From: Diogma glabrata
Taxonomy: Eukaryota > Arthropoda > Insecta > Diptera > Cylindrotomidae
NCBI GenBank assembly: GCA_963693315.1
Contig: OY856188.1
Coordinates: 158,606,694-158,670,693, forward strand
Reading direction: 5' to 3'
Length of the DNA: 64,000 bases
Under the pieces are notes generated by a model that saw only the letters and a list, made by a program, of their open reading frames with translations, did no database searches and was not told where the DNA came from. Both the position numbers and the translations under genes were made by a program. Shown in pieces: positions 46,912 to 56,993 of the stretch (the first letter of the stretch is position 1; every line of letters begins with the position of its first letter).

Positions 46912-47095
46912 ATATAAATTAAAAATTGAAAACACTTGTTATTATTTCGCTTGTTAACACTTGTTATTATTTGTTTTTTTTTTTATTGATTTAATTTTTG
47001 CTCAACGCATTTCGTCTTACAAGAGTTATGCAAATACAAAAAGTTATGAATATTAGTGAAATAATAACAAGTGTTTTCAATTTTTAATTTATATA
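46912..47095. mobile_element. Hairpin (MITE-like) element, 184 bp
   Basis: The left arm starts ATATAAATTAAAAATTGAAA and continues with ACACTTGTTATTATTTCGC. The right arm is its inverse, with one difference over about 40 bp. A partial further copy of CACTTGTTATTATTTG follows inside the left half (46958-46973). Non-coding. A related smaller hairpin lies next to it at 47138-47212. Confidence 0.7.
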
Positions 47096-47137
47096 AAAAT
47101 AATATAGTAGTTAGTTTCTGAAAAAAGTTTTTATTAC

Positions 47138-47212
47138 AAATTAAAAATTAAATACACTTGTTTTTATTTCTTAACCAGCGAAATAAAAACAATTGAATTT
47201 AATTTTTAATTA
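47138..47212. repeat. Small hairpin related to the neighbouring element
   Basis: AAATTAAAAATTAAATACAC followed by TTGTTTTTATTTC pairs with GAAATAAAAACAA followed by TTGAATTTAATTTTTAATT. The arms (about 32 bp) resemble those of the hairpin at 46912-47095, with TTTTT in place of TTATT. Confidence 0.6.
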
Positions 47213-47438
47213 ATATCAAAACATGTCGCCAACTATACCGACAGTCAAGCAATTGGATTTACAAATAATAGGTCTTAAATGTTCTAAAAAGTATTCAGTC
47301 AACTTCTACGGAAACAAAACGACTATTTTCTAGCTTCGTTAAATATTTTATGTTTACATTTTTTTTTTAATGAAATGTGTTATGTAGTAGTAGGAGGAAT
47401 TACAATGTCAATATGTATCACAACAACACTGATAAAAA

Positions 47439-48770
47439 TATGGAGGGCTGAAATCTCACAGCTCTGAGATATTAAGACTTCGGTCTGGGTTAAGGATTTT
47501 GCTATAGTTTTCGGCAAAAAACTTTTATGAGGACATGATTTTCAGTTTTGGGCAGCGGTGTATATCAAACATAACTCTTTGTTTGTACATGTATTTTTTG
47601 TCTCTGTTTAGAAATTTATTATAAAACTAACACGAAACATCAATACTTTGCCGGAAAATTATAACAGGGTGGTTATTTTGTAGCGTTATCTCACTAGGTG
47701 AGATAAAAAGTGAGATAAAATATTTGTCTTTGATCGATTATATTAGATAAAAGAAATCATTTAAACATAATTTTTTTATCTCACCTAGGGAGATAACGCT
47801 ACAAAATAACCACCCAGATCATAAATTAACATAATTTAATGAAAATATGATACAATCAGCAAACTACTCAAAAACCTCTCCATTTAGTGTTTCGAGAAAA
47901 TATTACAAAATCACAAATTCATATTTCTTTCAAAATTCGAAAAAGATTGTAAAAATTAAATAAAATCAAACTTTTTTCAAAATTCTAAAAACATTCCAAA
48001 AATTATTACAAAATCAAAGATTAAAACTTTTTTCAAAAATTCTAAATATATTGCAAAAATTATAGCAAAATCAAAAACACTAAAATTATTCAAAATTATT
48101 TCAAAAATTGTAATAAAATCAAATATGTAAACTTTTTCTAAATTCTAATAATATTCCAAAAATGCGACTTTTTCCAAAAATATTGCATAAATTAAAACAA
48201 TATCATAAATTGAAACCTTTTTCAAAATTCCAAAAATTATAATAACATCAAAAATTTAAAATTTTTCAAAATTCAAAAAATATTCCAAAAATTCTTACAA
48301 AATCAAAAATTGAAACTTTTTTCAAAATTCTAATAATATATATATAAAAAATTCACAAATTCCAAAATTTTACTTTTTTTTTTTTCAAAATTCAAAAAAT
48401 ATTGCACAAATTATAACAAAATCAAAAATTAAAACTTTTTCCAAATTCTAAAAATTTTGCGAAGATTATTAAAAAATTAAAAATACAAACTTTTTTCAAA
48501 ATTCCAAAAATATTTCAAAAACTATAACAAGTTAAAAAATTTCCATGTCCAATTTCATTTCAAATTACATTTACGTCATATAAACAGTTACATTTTTTTT
48601 CCAAAAAATTGGCTAAAAAAATAAATGAAATCATTTTTTGACACACTTGACAACATTTTTTTGACAAACTTATAATGCCATAGTTCTCTATAATAATAAT
48701 AAATGTTCATGTCATACAAATTATTAATTTTATTTTTTTCCAAAAAATTGGGTAAAAAAGTAAATAAAAA
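47439..48770 (+). repeat. R1-f, left part (outermost layer of the nest)
   Basis: R1 head, about ten 55-60-bp units and the first CCAAAAAATTGG units. It breaks off after GGGTAAAAAAGTAAATAAAA at 48770. The missing remainder, starting at the next R1 bases AATCTTTCTTTTGACACACT, is found at 59151-59473, so about 10.4 kb has been inserted. It also carries a small MITE at 47668-47814. Confidence 0.75.
47668..47814. mobile_element. MITE, 147 bp, with CAG target duplication
   Basis: Inverted ends of 42 bp with one mismatch: GGTGGTTATTTTGTAGCGTT at the left and its complement at the right. It splits the R1 sequence TTATAACAGATCATAAATTA, seen uninterrupted in R1-c, R1-d and R1-g. Comparison shows a 3-bp duplication, CAG, at 47665-47667 and 47815-47817. 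No coding capacity. Confidence 0.85.
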
Positions 48771-49174
48771 AGTCCAAGCGGCACGTATATCCGCTAGAAA
48801 TAGGTAGATTTCGAGATCAGACAGTTTTGTGTGCCAGTAGAATCTGATGTATCAGATTAGTTTAAACAAAACAAACTAATTTCAAACAGATATCGAACAA
48901 ATTTTAAAAAGAAAATTAGCTACAAGCAAAATTATGTCTATCCAATTTTGCAACAAACAAATATCAAATCTACCACAGAACATGTGTGTGACAATTTATG
49001 ACACAAACCTACTCTATATCATATGTCGTGCAATTACTGCAAAATATCAAAATAGTTTATTTCTAAGAAATAAAAATTAATTTCTTCTATTCAAATTTTT
49101 TATTTTTTTGACTGTTATAAGGTTGACATTGACTGTTATAAGGTTTTTGAAAATTGTAGTTGGGGATTGTTGCA
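48771..49174. other. Left flank of the 10.4-kb insert in R1-f
   Basis: Non-coding. It holds AATAGGTAGATTTCGAG near 48809. A related TTAGGTAGATTTCATAT, read on the minus strand, forms the opposite edge of the insert (59131-59151), so short inverted ends are possible but weak. Confidence 0.4.
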
Positions 49175-50137
49175 AACTTTTTTGTTGAAGCCAACAAGTC
49201 AAAAACCTCTAAATGCAGAGGTTTATATTTATAAGAAACGGATTAAAATGTCTCCACAGATTCTAAATTTATGAAGATTTTAAAAATATTAGTATCCAAA
49301 CGGCCGTTATAACGGATTAAAAAAAACCACTTTTTTTCTAGTATAAAGCCTCTAGTTCCTTAACCATGTGTCAGATTTTTCTGATTTACGAACTTGTCCA
49401 AGATATTAATAAAACACACATTTTTAAGAAAGGTTTTTTGATCTGGCTCCCTAAATGCAGCCGTGAGAGCGCCGGTTGATTCGAACGCATTTTGTGTTTT
49501 ACAAGCTTTTTTGTTGACCCCGCTCACTTAGAAACCTCCAACTGCAGAGGTCTTTTTTTTAAGAAACTGATTAAAAAGGTTTCAAAAATTCTAAATTTAT
49601 GAACAAAAATATAAGAATTCAAACGGCCGATATAACGGATGTAAAAAACAGAGTTTTTTTCTAGTATAAAGCCTCTAGTTTCTTAACCATGAGTTGGATT
49701 GGCCTGATTTACGAACTTGTCCAAGATATTAATAAAACGCACATTTTTAGAAAAGGTTTTTTGATCTGGCTTTACAAATGCGACAGTGAGAGCGCCGGTT
49801 GTTTCAAAAAAAAATTTTTTTTTGCAAACTTTTTTGTTGGAGCCGCTCACTCAGAAACCTCTAACTGCAGAGGTCTATTTTTAAAAGAAATTAATAAAAA
49901 AGATTCTAAACATTCTAAATTTGTTAACTTTTTTGAAATATTAGTATCCAAACGGCCGTTATAACGCTTTTAAAAAAATCATTTTTTTTCAGAAAAAAGC
50001 CTCTTATTTCTTAACCACGTGTTGGATTTTGCTGATTCACGAACTTGTCCAAGATATTATTAAAACACATAAGTACAGAAATTTTTTTTGATCTACCTCT
50101 ACAAATGCGACCGTGAGAGCGCCAGGCGTTTTCGTTA
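49175..50137. repeat. Tandem array, three units of about 325 bp
   Basis: The anchor AAACCTCTAACTGCAGAGGT (variants) is at 49203, 49532 and 49855. Each unit also contains CCAAACGGCCGTTATAACG-type sequence, AAAGCCTCTAGTTTCTTAACC, TTACGAACTTGTCCAAGATA and GTGAGAGCGCC. CCTCTNNNTGCAGAGG is itself a palindrome. The array runs into a (TA)n tract. Non-coding; a 91-codon frame across a unit border is coincidental. Confidence 0.8.
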
Positions 50138-50142
50138 TATCT

Positions 50143-50531
<389 letters not shown>

Positions 50532-50954
50532 CATGACCTAACTTATGAAGTTGTTATTTTTATCCCTCCCACCGACTAATTATGTTCCATTTGACTCGAA
50601 AATGAAGTGTATGCAGTTTTACTGAAATCGGAAAATAATTACCCACCGCGCAGTGGCGTCGAAGATAAGAAAATTAGCAGAATAATTGGATTTTTTATGT
50701 TTATCAGATATAATCATCTTAAAACATAATATATCTCATAATTTCGATTTTTTTATTACAAGCTAATTACGATTCCAACGAGCCTAAGTATGTAGAAATC
50801 GATCTTAGGTAAGCGTTTTTATCGAATTTCTTCTTCTTAAATCCAAAAAAAAAAATTTCTACGAAAATTCAGAAAAAATAAATTTTTATGTTAGATTTAG
50901 ACTTTGTGTGAGTAACACAAATTTTTATTTTGGGATACATTGCTAGCAGAATTA

Positions 50955-52090
50955 ACTGGACATGGTAAAGTAGATCGTTTGCCAACCATAGTAACATTTG
51001 GTAATATTGAGAAGTTATTAACGGTGCCATAATGCGGGAGCAGCTTATCGATTGCGAATACGATATATAAATGCATTGAAGAATGAGATCTTACTGATAA
51101 AGTCGAAGTTATGTGTTACCAAACCACATCAAGTAACACTGGACCAGAAAAAGGTGGAAAAAAAGATTGGGTACAGCTTGATTTGATTCCCATGTCGTCA
51201 TCACATACAGGAGATTAAACTACGGGCTGTTTATGTTCTCAAATTTGGAAAGACCACAGCACCCGATGTTTCGCTGTTGAACAAATTTCAGAAGGCATGG
51301 GACGATGGTAAAATTAATCCAACAATGTTCAAAAGTGGAATATCGGACAAAAAACTGTGAAACAAGCTCTTCTGAGAAGCTCTAGTAATTTTTTGTCATG
51401 AAGAGTTGGAAAAATCACACCCACGCAGCGACTTTAATGAGGTTTTGGAAATTACATTGATTTTTCTTGGTGAAACCATTGAGAATTACCAATTCAAATG
51501 CCCAGGTCCGACAAGTCACGCCCGCTGGATGGCTAAAGCCATTTATCTCCTGAAGATATTTTTGTTTCGTAATTAGTATGATGTTGCAAATGGAGATTTA
51601 AATAAAGTTCGAGACGTTTGCATTTTTCTGATTATGTTCTATGTAAAATGTAATTTGGTTTAAATGCATAGATGGAACAGCAGCCGCAAATCAAGATTTG
51701 GATTTCATCAAATCGGCCATCGCTTTTAAAAAAATTGACCAAAGAGTTTCAGAAGAAATGTTGAGCAAAATTTGTTATCATCTTCACTATTTAATGGAAG
51801 CAAATGTTGGCACATTAGTGATTTTGTCACAGAAAAAACTCAGGTTTTTTAATCGATTTAGAATTTTATTGATTTTTTGCTACATGACCCATCGGAATGA
51901 GGATTCGTCAAGGCCACGTTGTTTTGCCAAAGTTTGTATGTTGTTAATGATATCGCTGAACTCGGTGTTAAGTTGATGACACGGAATACAACAACATTCT
52001 AACTAAGGACGAGGAAGGTACACAATACACCATTCAGGTGGTCGAAAACTACAGATGCAAATACCCATCATACAATAAATCTGATTTAAT
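50955..52090 (+). pseudogene. Decayed transposon-borne protein of element U
   Basis: Pieces in several frames read, in order, LAELTGHGKVDRLPTIVTFG, DKVEVMCYQTTSSNTGPEKG, CRHHIQEIKLRAVYVLKFG, TAPDVSLLNKFQKAWDDGK, HPRSDFNEVLEITLIFLGE, GPTSHARWMAKAIYLLKIF and finally NDIAELGVKLMTR. I recognise these as blocks of a protein found repeatedly in insect and cnidarian genomes and always repeat-associated. It is probably a transposase, but its superfamily is not known to me. Many frameshifts and stops are present. A 92-codon open piece (51698-51976) is only a shadow of it. Not functional. Confidence 0.65.
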
Positions 52091-53050
52091 GTATTGATTT
52101 CTTTTGGAAAAATGTTGCTTTTGAATTAAAAATTATTATAAATTTAACCATAAAAATATGGAGGGGCTGAAATCTCACAGCTCTGAGATATCAAGACTTC
52201 GGTCTGGGTTAAGGTTTTTGATATAGTTTTCGGCAAAAAACTTTTATGAGGACATGGTTTTCAGTTTTGGGCAGCGATGTATATCAAACATAAATCTGTT
52301 AAAGTACAAGTATTTTTTTTAATCTCTGTTTAGAAATTTATTACAAAACTAACACGAAACATCAATACGATGCCGGAAAATTATAAAAGATCATAAATTA
52401 ACATAATTTAGTGAAAAGATGATACAATCAGCAAACTACTCAAAAACCTCTCCATTTAGCGTTTCGAGAAAATATTACAAAATCACAAATTCATATTTCT
52501 TTCAAAATTCCAAAAATATTGTAAAAATTAAATAAAATCAAACTTTTTTCAAAATGCTAAATATATTCCAAAAATAATTACAAAATCAAAGATTAAAACT
52601 TTTTTCAAAAATTCTGAAAATATTGCAAAAATTATACAAAATCAAAAATTGAAACTTTTTTCAAAATTCCAAAAATATTCCAAAAATTAGAATAAAATCA
52701 AATATTTAAACTTTTTCTAAATTCTAATAATATTCCAAAAATTCTTAAAAATTCAAAAATTCCAACCTTTTCCAAAACTCTAAAAATATTGCAAAAATTA
52801 TAACAATATCAAAAATTGAAACTTTTTCCAAAATTATAAAAATTAAAATAAAATGAAAAATTTTAAATTTTTCAAAATTCTAAAAATATTCCAAAAATTC
52901 TTACATAATCAAAAATTGAAACTTTTTCAAAATTCCAAAAATATTCAAAAACTATAACAAATTCAAAAATGTCCATGTCCAATTTCATTTTTAATTACAT
53001 TTTCAGCAAACTATTCAAAAACCTTCAATTTAGCGATTCGAGAAAATATT

Positions 53051-53649
53051 GGGCTATTATTTTGAAAACGTACATCGAAAAAAAAACAACTATTTTTTAA
53101 AAATCTAAAATTTTGATATTTTGTTGGTATTGACGAAAGGAAAAAAGTTATTTCTGCTTTTATTTTTTGTGTACTCTGAATCGGAGTTATGCGCGGTTGA
53201 ATTTTGAGGCTTTTTCACGTAGTTTTGGTAATGGTGTCAATGTTTTGTGAATAGGTGCCACAAATTTCATCCGACTTAAGTATATTTTTGCAAGTAAAAA
53301 GAAAAATAATTGAATAATTGAAATAAGTAAGTTTAAAATTATTAACTTTTCTCTTTTCCGCTAGGCGGCGCGTAAAACCTTGGTTTACTTCAAAGCTTAT
53401 ATCTCAAAAAGTAGACTTTTTTTTTTTTTTTTTTGACAAATTTTAAAGTAAACATATGCAGCTATGAAATTGAGAAATAAAAAGTCAGCAATTCAATATG
53501 GATTTTTTCTTACGATTTTTTAAAGTTTGGTATATGAAAAATTCACATGTGTTTTTTTATTAAGTTAATAATCCTGTACTAAATATGGATCTAATAAATT
53601 AAACATTTCATATTTTAACACCTGCAATAAATTTGAACCATTTTCTGTG
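53051..53649. repeat. Left terminal inverted repeat of T
   Basis: About 599 bp, pairing with 56387-56993. Differences are small: a longer T run at 53418-53434 and scattered substitutions. The inner edge is set at TTTTCTGTG. Confidence 0.88.
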
Positions 53650-53830
53650 TATTCCTGATTGAGAAACAGGTTTTTATTCAGAATAAGAATTGGAGATCCC
53701 AATGATCGAAGATTTTGTTATAATTTCAATATCACCAACACTAACATTAGAAAAAAACATTGAAAAAATATTTTTTCTATAAACATTATAATTTAATCAA
53801 TATTATAAATAAATACATTAAAAAATTAAT

Positions 53831-55030
53831 TTATATATTTTTTTTGGCCTTTAAATTGAAATATTTATGATCATCAGAAAAAGAAAACATTTTGGCAATT
53901 ATTTTATCGGGTGTAGTGTTATCCGGTAAAAAACAGTAGAATCCTTGAGTTCCACTTATGGTTTTAATGTCCGAAAACCGTTTTAAACCCGAAAGAAATT
54001 GTTCCTGTAGTTCGATATCTTCTGAAGACACATATGAAAACTTCATAACGTGGTTGGTTTTATTCGACCAAATTTCCGCCCATTCAAACAATTCCCTTGC
54101 TGTTGATATTTTTTCTCCTCGAAGCGAAGCTCTCCGGGCTTCTCTTTTAAGTGTTCCTCCAATCCCATCGGATGGGCCCTTTCCGTGGGCAGTTGCAAAG
54201 AAATGCCATTCTACAGGCATTTTAAAATCATCAATATGTTTGCAGAGATTTATGAAATTCTTCTTATTTTTATATTGAGCTGCTGAACCATCAGTAAAAT
54301 ATAAAATTTTTTTGATACTTGGATATATTTCTTGCTGTTTTTCAATGAATTCAATACACCTTTCCTGGTATTTATGAACTGCAACTGTGTTATGCATTAA
54401 ATGATCAGATATAATGACAAAAGATAAGACCTCTTGTTTATCATTACTTGATTTGTAGTAAACTACGATTGGGTGGATTGTGGCTTGAACTTTATTGAAA
54501 TGTGCAGCTTGTATCTCATTCTGCGTTATCATTGAATAGTTTTCTGAAAAATCCATAATAAATACGTATTCGCCGTGACGTAAGTTTTGTTTCGTATCCT
54601 TAAGAAACTTTGATTGCTGCCTTGCGATGAAATCATGAATTTTTAATTTGTTTACCGATGTATGTACTAAATCTTTTACAAATTCTTCCTTATTTTTTTC
54701 CATGCGTTCTAACGAATATCTATCTTGCATTAACCATTTCTCATAATGTATTTCTTCGTAAAATTCAAGAGATTCCAAAATTGTTTCTGTGTAAGCTTCC
54801 ACGATATTTTTACAATCATTGCATATATTTGTTGCACAATCCACTGTATCATAAGTACAACTCAGTTTCTTAAGCAGATCTTTTTCATTTTTTACTAAAT
54901 TTAAGAGCGGCTTACACATTAAACGTACATTTTCATGTATCATGCATATACAGACATTGTGTGTTCCAGTAGGTCCGGCTAAATTCCTTCGGTCGCAACG
55001 TAGTGAACTTTGAGAAGCTGATTTTGACAT
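53831..55030 (-). CDS. Transposase of T, C-terminal catalytic part (after a frameshift)
   Basis: 399 codons from the first ATG of this frame. The first 13 residues are not part of the conserved protein; homology-like sequence starts at about residue 14 (RNLAGPTGTHNVCICMIHEN). Cys pairs follow (CATNICNDC), then a block with a DDE-like arrangement of acidic residues: IMDFSENY (Asp160), YFTDGSAAQYKNKK (Asp247) and HGKGPSDGIGG (Asp288, with Glu297 after it). These blocks, with VYYKS and HFFATAHGKGP, are familiar from repeat-borne proteins of insects and cnidarians. I infer a transposase from its place between terminal inverted repeats; which acidic residues are catalytic is a guess. The frame overlaps the upstream one by 98 bases, and the true protein would switch frames near 54980-55000. 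Confidence 0.8.
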   Translation of the reverse strand: MSKSASQSSLRCDRRNLAGPTGTHNVCICMIHENVRLMCKPLLNLVKNEKDLLKKLSCTYDTVDCATNICNDCKNIVEAYTETILESLEFYEEIHYEKWLMQDRYSLERMEKNKEEFVKDLVHTSVNKLKIHDFIARQQSKFLKDTKQNLRHGEYVFIMDFSENYSMITQNEIQAAHFNKVQATIHPIVVYYKSSNDKQEVLSFVIISDHLMHNTVAVHKYQERCIEFIEKQQEIYPSIKKILYFTDGSAAQYKNKKNFINLCKHIDDFKMPVEWHFFATAHGKGPSDGIGGTLKREARRASLRGEKISTARELFEWAEIWSNKTNHVMKFSYVSSEDIELQEQFLSGLKRFSDIKTISGTQGFYCFLPDNTTPDKIIAKMFSFSDDHKYFNLKAKKNI

Positions 55031-55766
55031 CTTTGTTTTCTTTCAAGAACATTTCGTAGATGTCGGTGAGGGTCCATAACACCAAGCGCTTTGATTTCCT
55101 AATTTTTGTTGATCCTTCTGTAATAGTAACAACATCTTTAAGGCCAGGCATTGTTCTACTAATTTCCTCTGATAAGAAGTATGTTTGAATTTGTTGTACT
55201 ATATTTTGTGACAAACTGTGCACTTGTTTGCTTTGAGGCCAACTGTAAGGACCTACTGTTTCCAACAGATCCATGGCGAATTCTACCAGTCGTCTTGATG
55301 CATTAAATTCATCCTGGATACGTTGATTTGACCAAAATTTACGTGGTAAAGTTGTCAACAAAAACACTTGTTTTGATTTAGAGCTGGCATCTTTAAATTC
55401 TTTTTTAAGGTTCATAAGCCATGATGTATATTCACATTCCTCCTTTGGTGATAACACTTTAACTGAATCTACTTGAAATATTCTTTGACTTATTGCCGAT
55501 GTGACACTTGCAATTTTTTTATAACTTCCTGTTGTAATATGTTTTTGTTTGATAGGAGCTTCGGCTAACCTTCCAAGAACATTGTTAATATCTTCTAAAA
55601 TGTCATTAAGTAGTTCAGGAACTGGTGGACATATAGTATCAACCGAAACTGGTGATGGATCTAAAGATGCTGGAGGTATTTGAATATTTTCGTTCGTTGG
55701 AACATTTTCAACATCCTGATTTATAGAAATAATTTCACTATAGATAGTCTCCGCACATGAAAGCTG
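54933..55766 (-). CDS. Transposase of T, exon 2 upstream part
   Basis: Begins directly after the splice acceptor TTTTCTATACAG (intron end 55767), in frame with exon 1. It holds a Pro/Asn-rich linker, then a helical region (PKEECEYTSWLMNLKKEF, LLTTLPRKFWS, FNASRRLVEFAMDLLETVG) resembling a DNA-binding helix-turn-helix, then SEEISRTMPGLKDVVTI, RLVLWTLTDIYEMF and KISFSKFTTLRP. The last words are the conserved lead-in to the catalytic part. After LRP the frame runs off to a stop at 54933 while the conserved sequence continues in the next frame, so one insertion or deletion separates the two. The transposase of this copy is therefore probably inactive unless the base is a read error. Confidence 0.78.
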   Translation of the reverse strand, partial: QLSCAETIYSEIISINQDVENVPTNENIQIPPASLDPSPVSVDTICPPVPELLNDILEDINNVLGRLAEAPIKQKHITTGSYKKIASVTSAISQRIFQVDSVKVLSPKEECEYTSWLMNLKKEFKDASSKSKQVFLLTTLPRKFWSNQRIQDEFNASRRLVEFAMDLLETVGPYSWPQSKQVHSLSQNIVQQIQTYFLSEEISRTMPGLKDVVTITEGSTKIRKSKRLVLWTLTDIYEMFLKENKDVKISFSKFTTLRPKEFSRTYWNTQCLYMHDT

Positions 55767-55829
55767 CTGTATAGAAAATATTAGTTGCATATGAATTGTT
55801 ATTCATTTTAATAAAATAATTAAATTTAC

Positions 55830-56003
55830 CTTATTTTTATAGATATAAATGCGACATGTTTCACATATAAACTGGTTATCACGCAAAGTAAAATTTAGGG
55901 TCGCAGCTTTTTGAATAACAGCTGGTGTGACCAGTTTCACATTTTTTGATGTCCGCTGATGATTTTTGAGACCGTACAAGTTACAGCACAATTTGAGAGG
56001 CAT
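55830..56003 (-). CDS. Transposase of T, exon 1 (zinc-binding region)
   Basis: 58 codons from the ATG at 56003 to the splice donor AAG|GTAAAT (intron 55829-55767, 63 nt, phase 0). It contains LCCNLYGLKNHQ and, 30 residues on, FICETCRIYIYK, a CC..C..C arrangement that looks like a small zinc-binding domain. In related repeat-borne proteins such a CCN.....C..CR module opens the protein. The continuing frame after the donor meets a stop at 55803, inside the intron. The splice sites agree with the short-intron pattern common in insects. Confidence 0.72.
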
Positions 56004-56386
56004 TTCTATTATTATCTTTTCTAAACGTTATGTCTTCTAAATATTTTGGAATATAATTGATTATAAGGCAACCCAATCAATATATATATATATACCCTTG
56101 AAATAGTTTTGACATAGGTAGAATCAGGTAAAATTAGGTAGGTACAATTTAATATATTTTGATTGGATGCAAGTATGATTTGGTCAAAAACCGTTTGTGG
56201 GCGTCATTAGAAATTTTAAATGTTAAAATTATGAGTCTCTAATGAGATTTCAATTAGTAAAAAAAGGGCTGAATAGACATTTTTTAAAATGAATAAACAT
56301 TTTACACACCCTTTTTATAATTTAAATTCCTTTATTTTACCACTTAACTTAAATTAATTTTTAATAAGTTTTTAACCATTTAACCG

Positions 56387-56993
56387 CACAGAAAATGGTT
56401 CAAATTTATTGCAGGTGTTAAAATATGAAATGTTTAATTTATTAGATCCACATTTAGTACAGGATTATTAACTTAATAAAAAAACACATGTGAATTTTTC
56501 ATATACAAACTTTAAAAAATCGTAAGAAAAAATCCATATTGAATTGCGGACTTTTTATTTCTCAATTTTATAGCTGCATATTTTTACTTTAAAATTTGTG
56601 AAAAACAAAAAAAAAAAGCCTACTTTTTGAGATATGAGCTTTGAAGTAAACCAAGGTTTTTCGCGCCGCCTAGCGGAAAAGAGAAAAGTTATTAATTTTA
56701 AACTTACTTATTTCAATTATTCAATTATTTTTCTTTTTACTTGCAAAAATATACTTAAGTCGGATGAAGTTTGTGGCACCTATTCACAAAACATTGCCAC
56801 CATTACCAAAAACTACGTGAAAAAGCCTCAAAATTCAACCGCGCATAACTCCGATTCACAGTACTCAAAAAATAAAAGCAGAAATAACTTTTTTCCTTTC
56901 GTCAATGCCAACAATATATCAAAATTTCAGATTTTTTAAAAATCAAAAATTTAAAAATCAACAAAAAAATGTACGTTTTCAAAATAATAGCCC
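56387..56993. repeat. Right terminal inverted repeat of T
   Basis: About 607 bp, the inverse of 53051-53649. A 101-codon open frame here (56634-56939) is incidental. Confidence 0.88.

Larger units (their letters stand above)
53051..56993 (-). mobile_element. T: DNA transposon, 3943 bp, about 600-bp inverted ends, ATT duplication
   Basis: Ends are GGGCTATTATTTTGAAAACG and its complement. The terminal inverted repeats are 53051-53649 and 56387-56993 and are closely similar throughout (for example AGCTTTGAAGTAAACCAAGG with TTTTCGCGCC, and ACACATGTGAATTTTTCATA). Flanks are ATT at 53048-53050 and 56994-56996, and the uninterrupted R1 copies show only one ATT, so the target duplication is 3 bp. 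Between the ends lies one gene on the minus strand: exon 1 (56003-55830), a 63-nt intron, and exon 2 continuing to 53831 through one frameshift. This is the innermost and so probably youngest layer of the nest. The superfamily is unassigned. Confidence 0.9.

Noticed and set aside
50955..52090. Calling the U protein a known transposase superfamily
   Set aside because: I recognise the protein type from repeats but cannot name its superfamily with certainty, so none is given.
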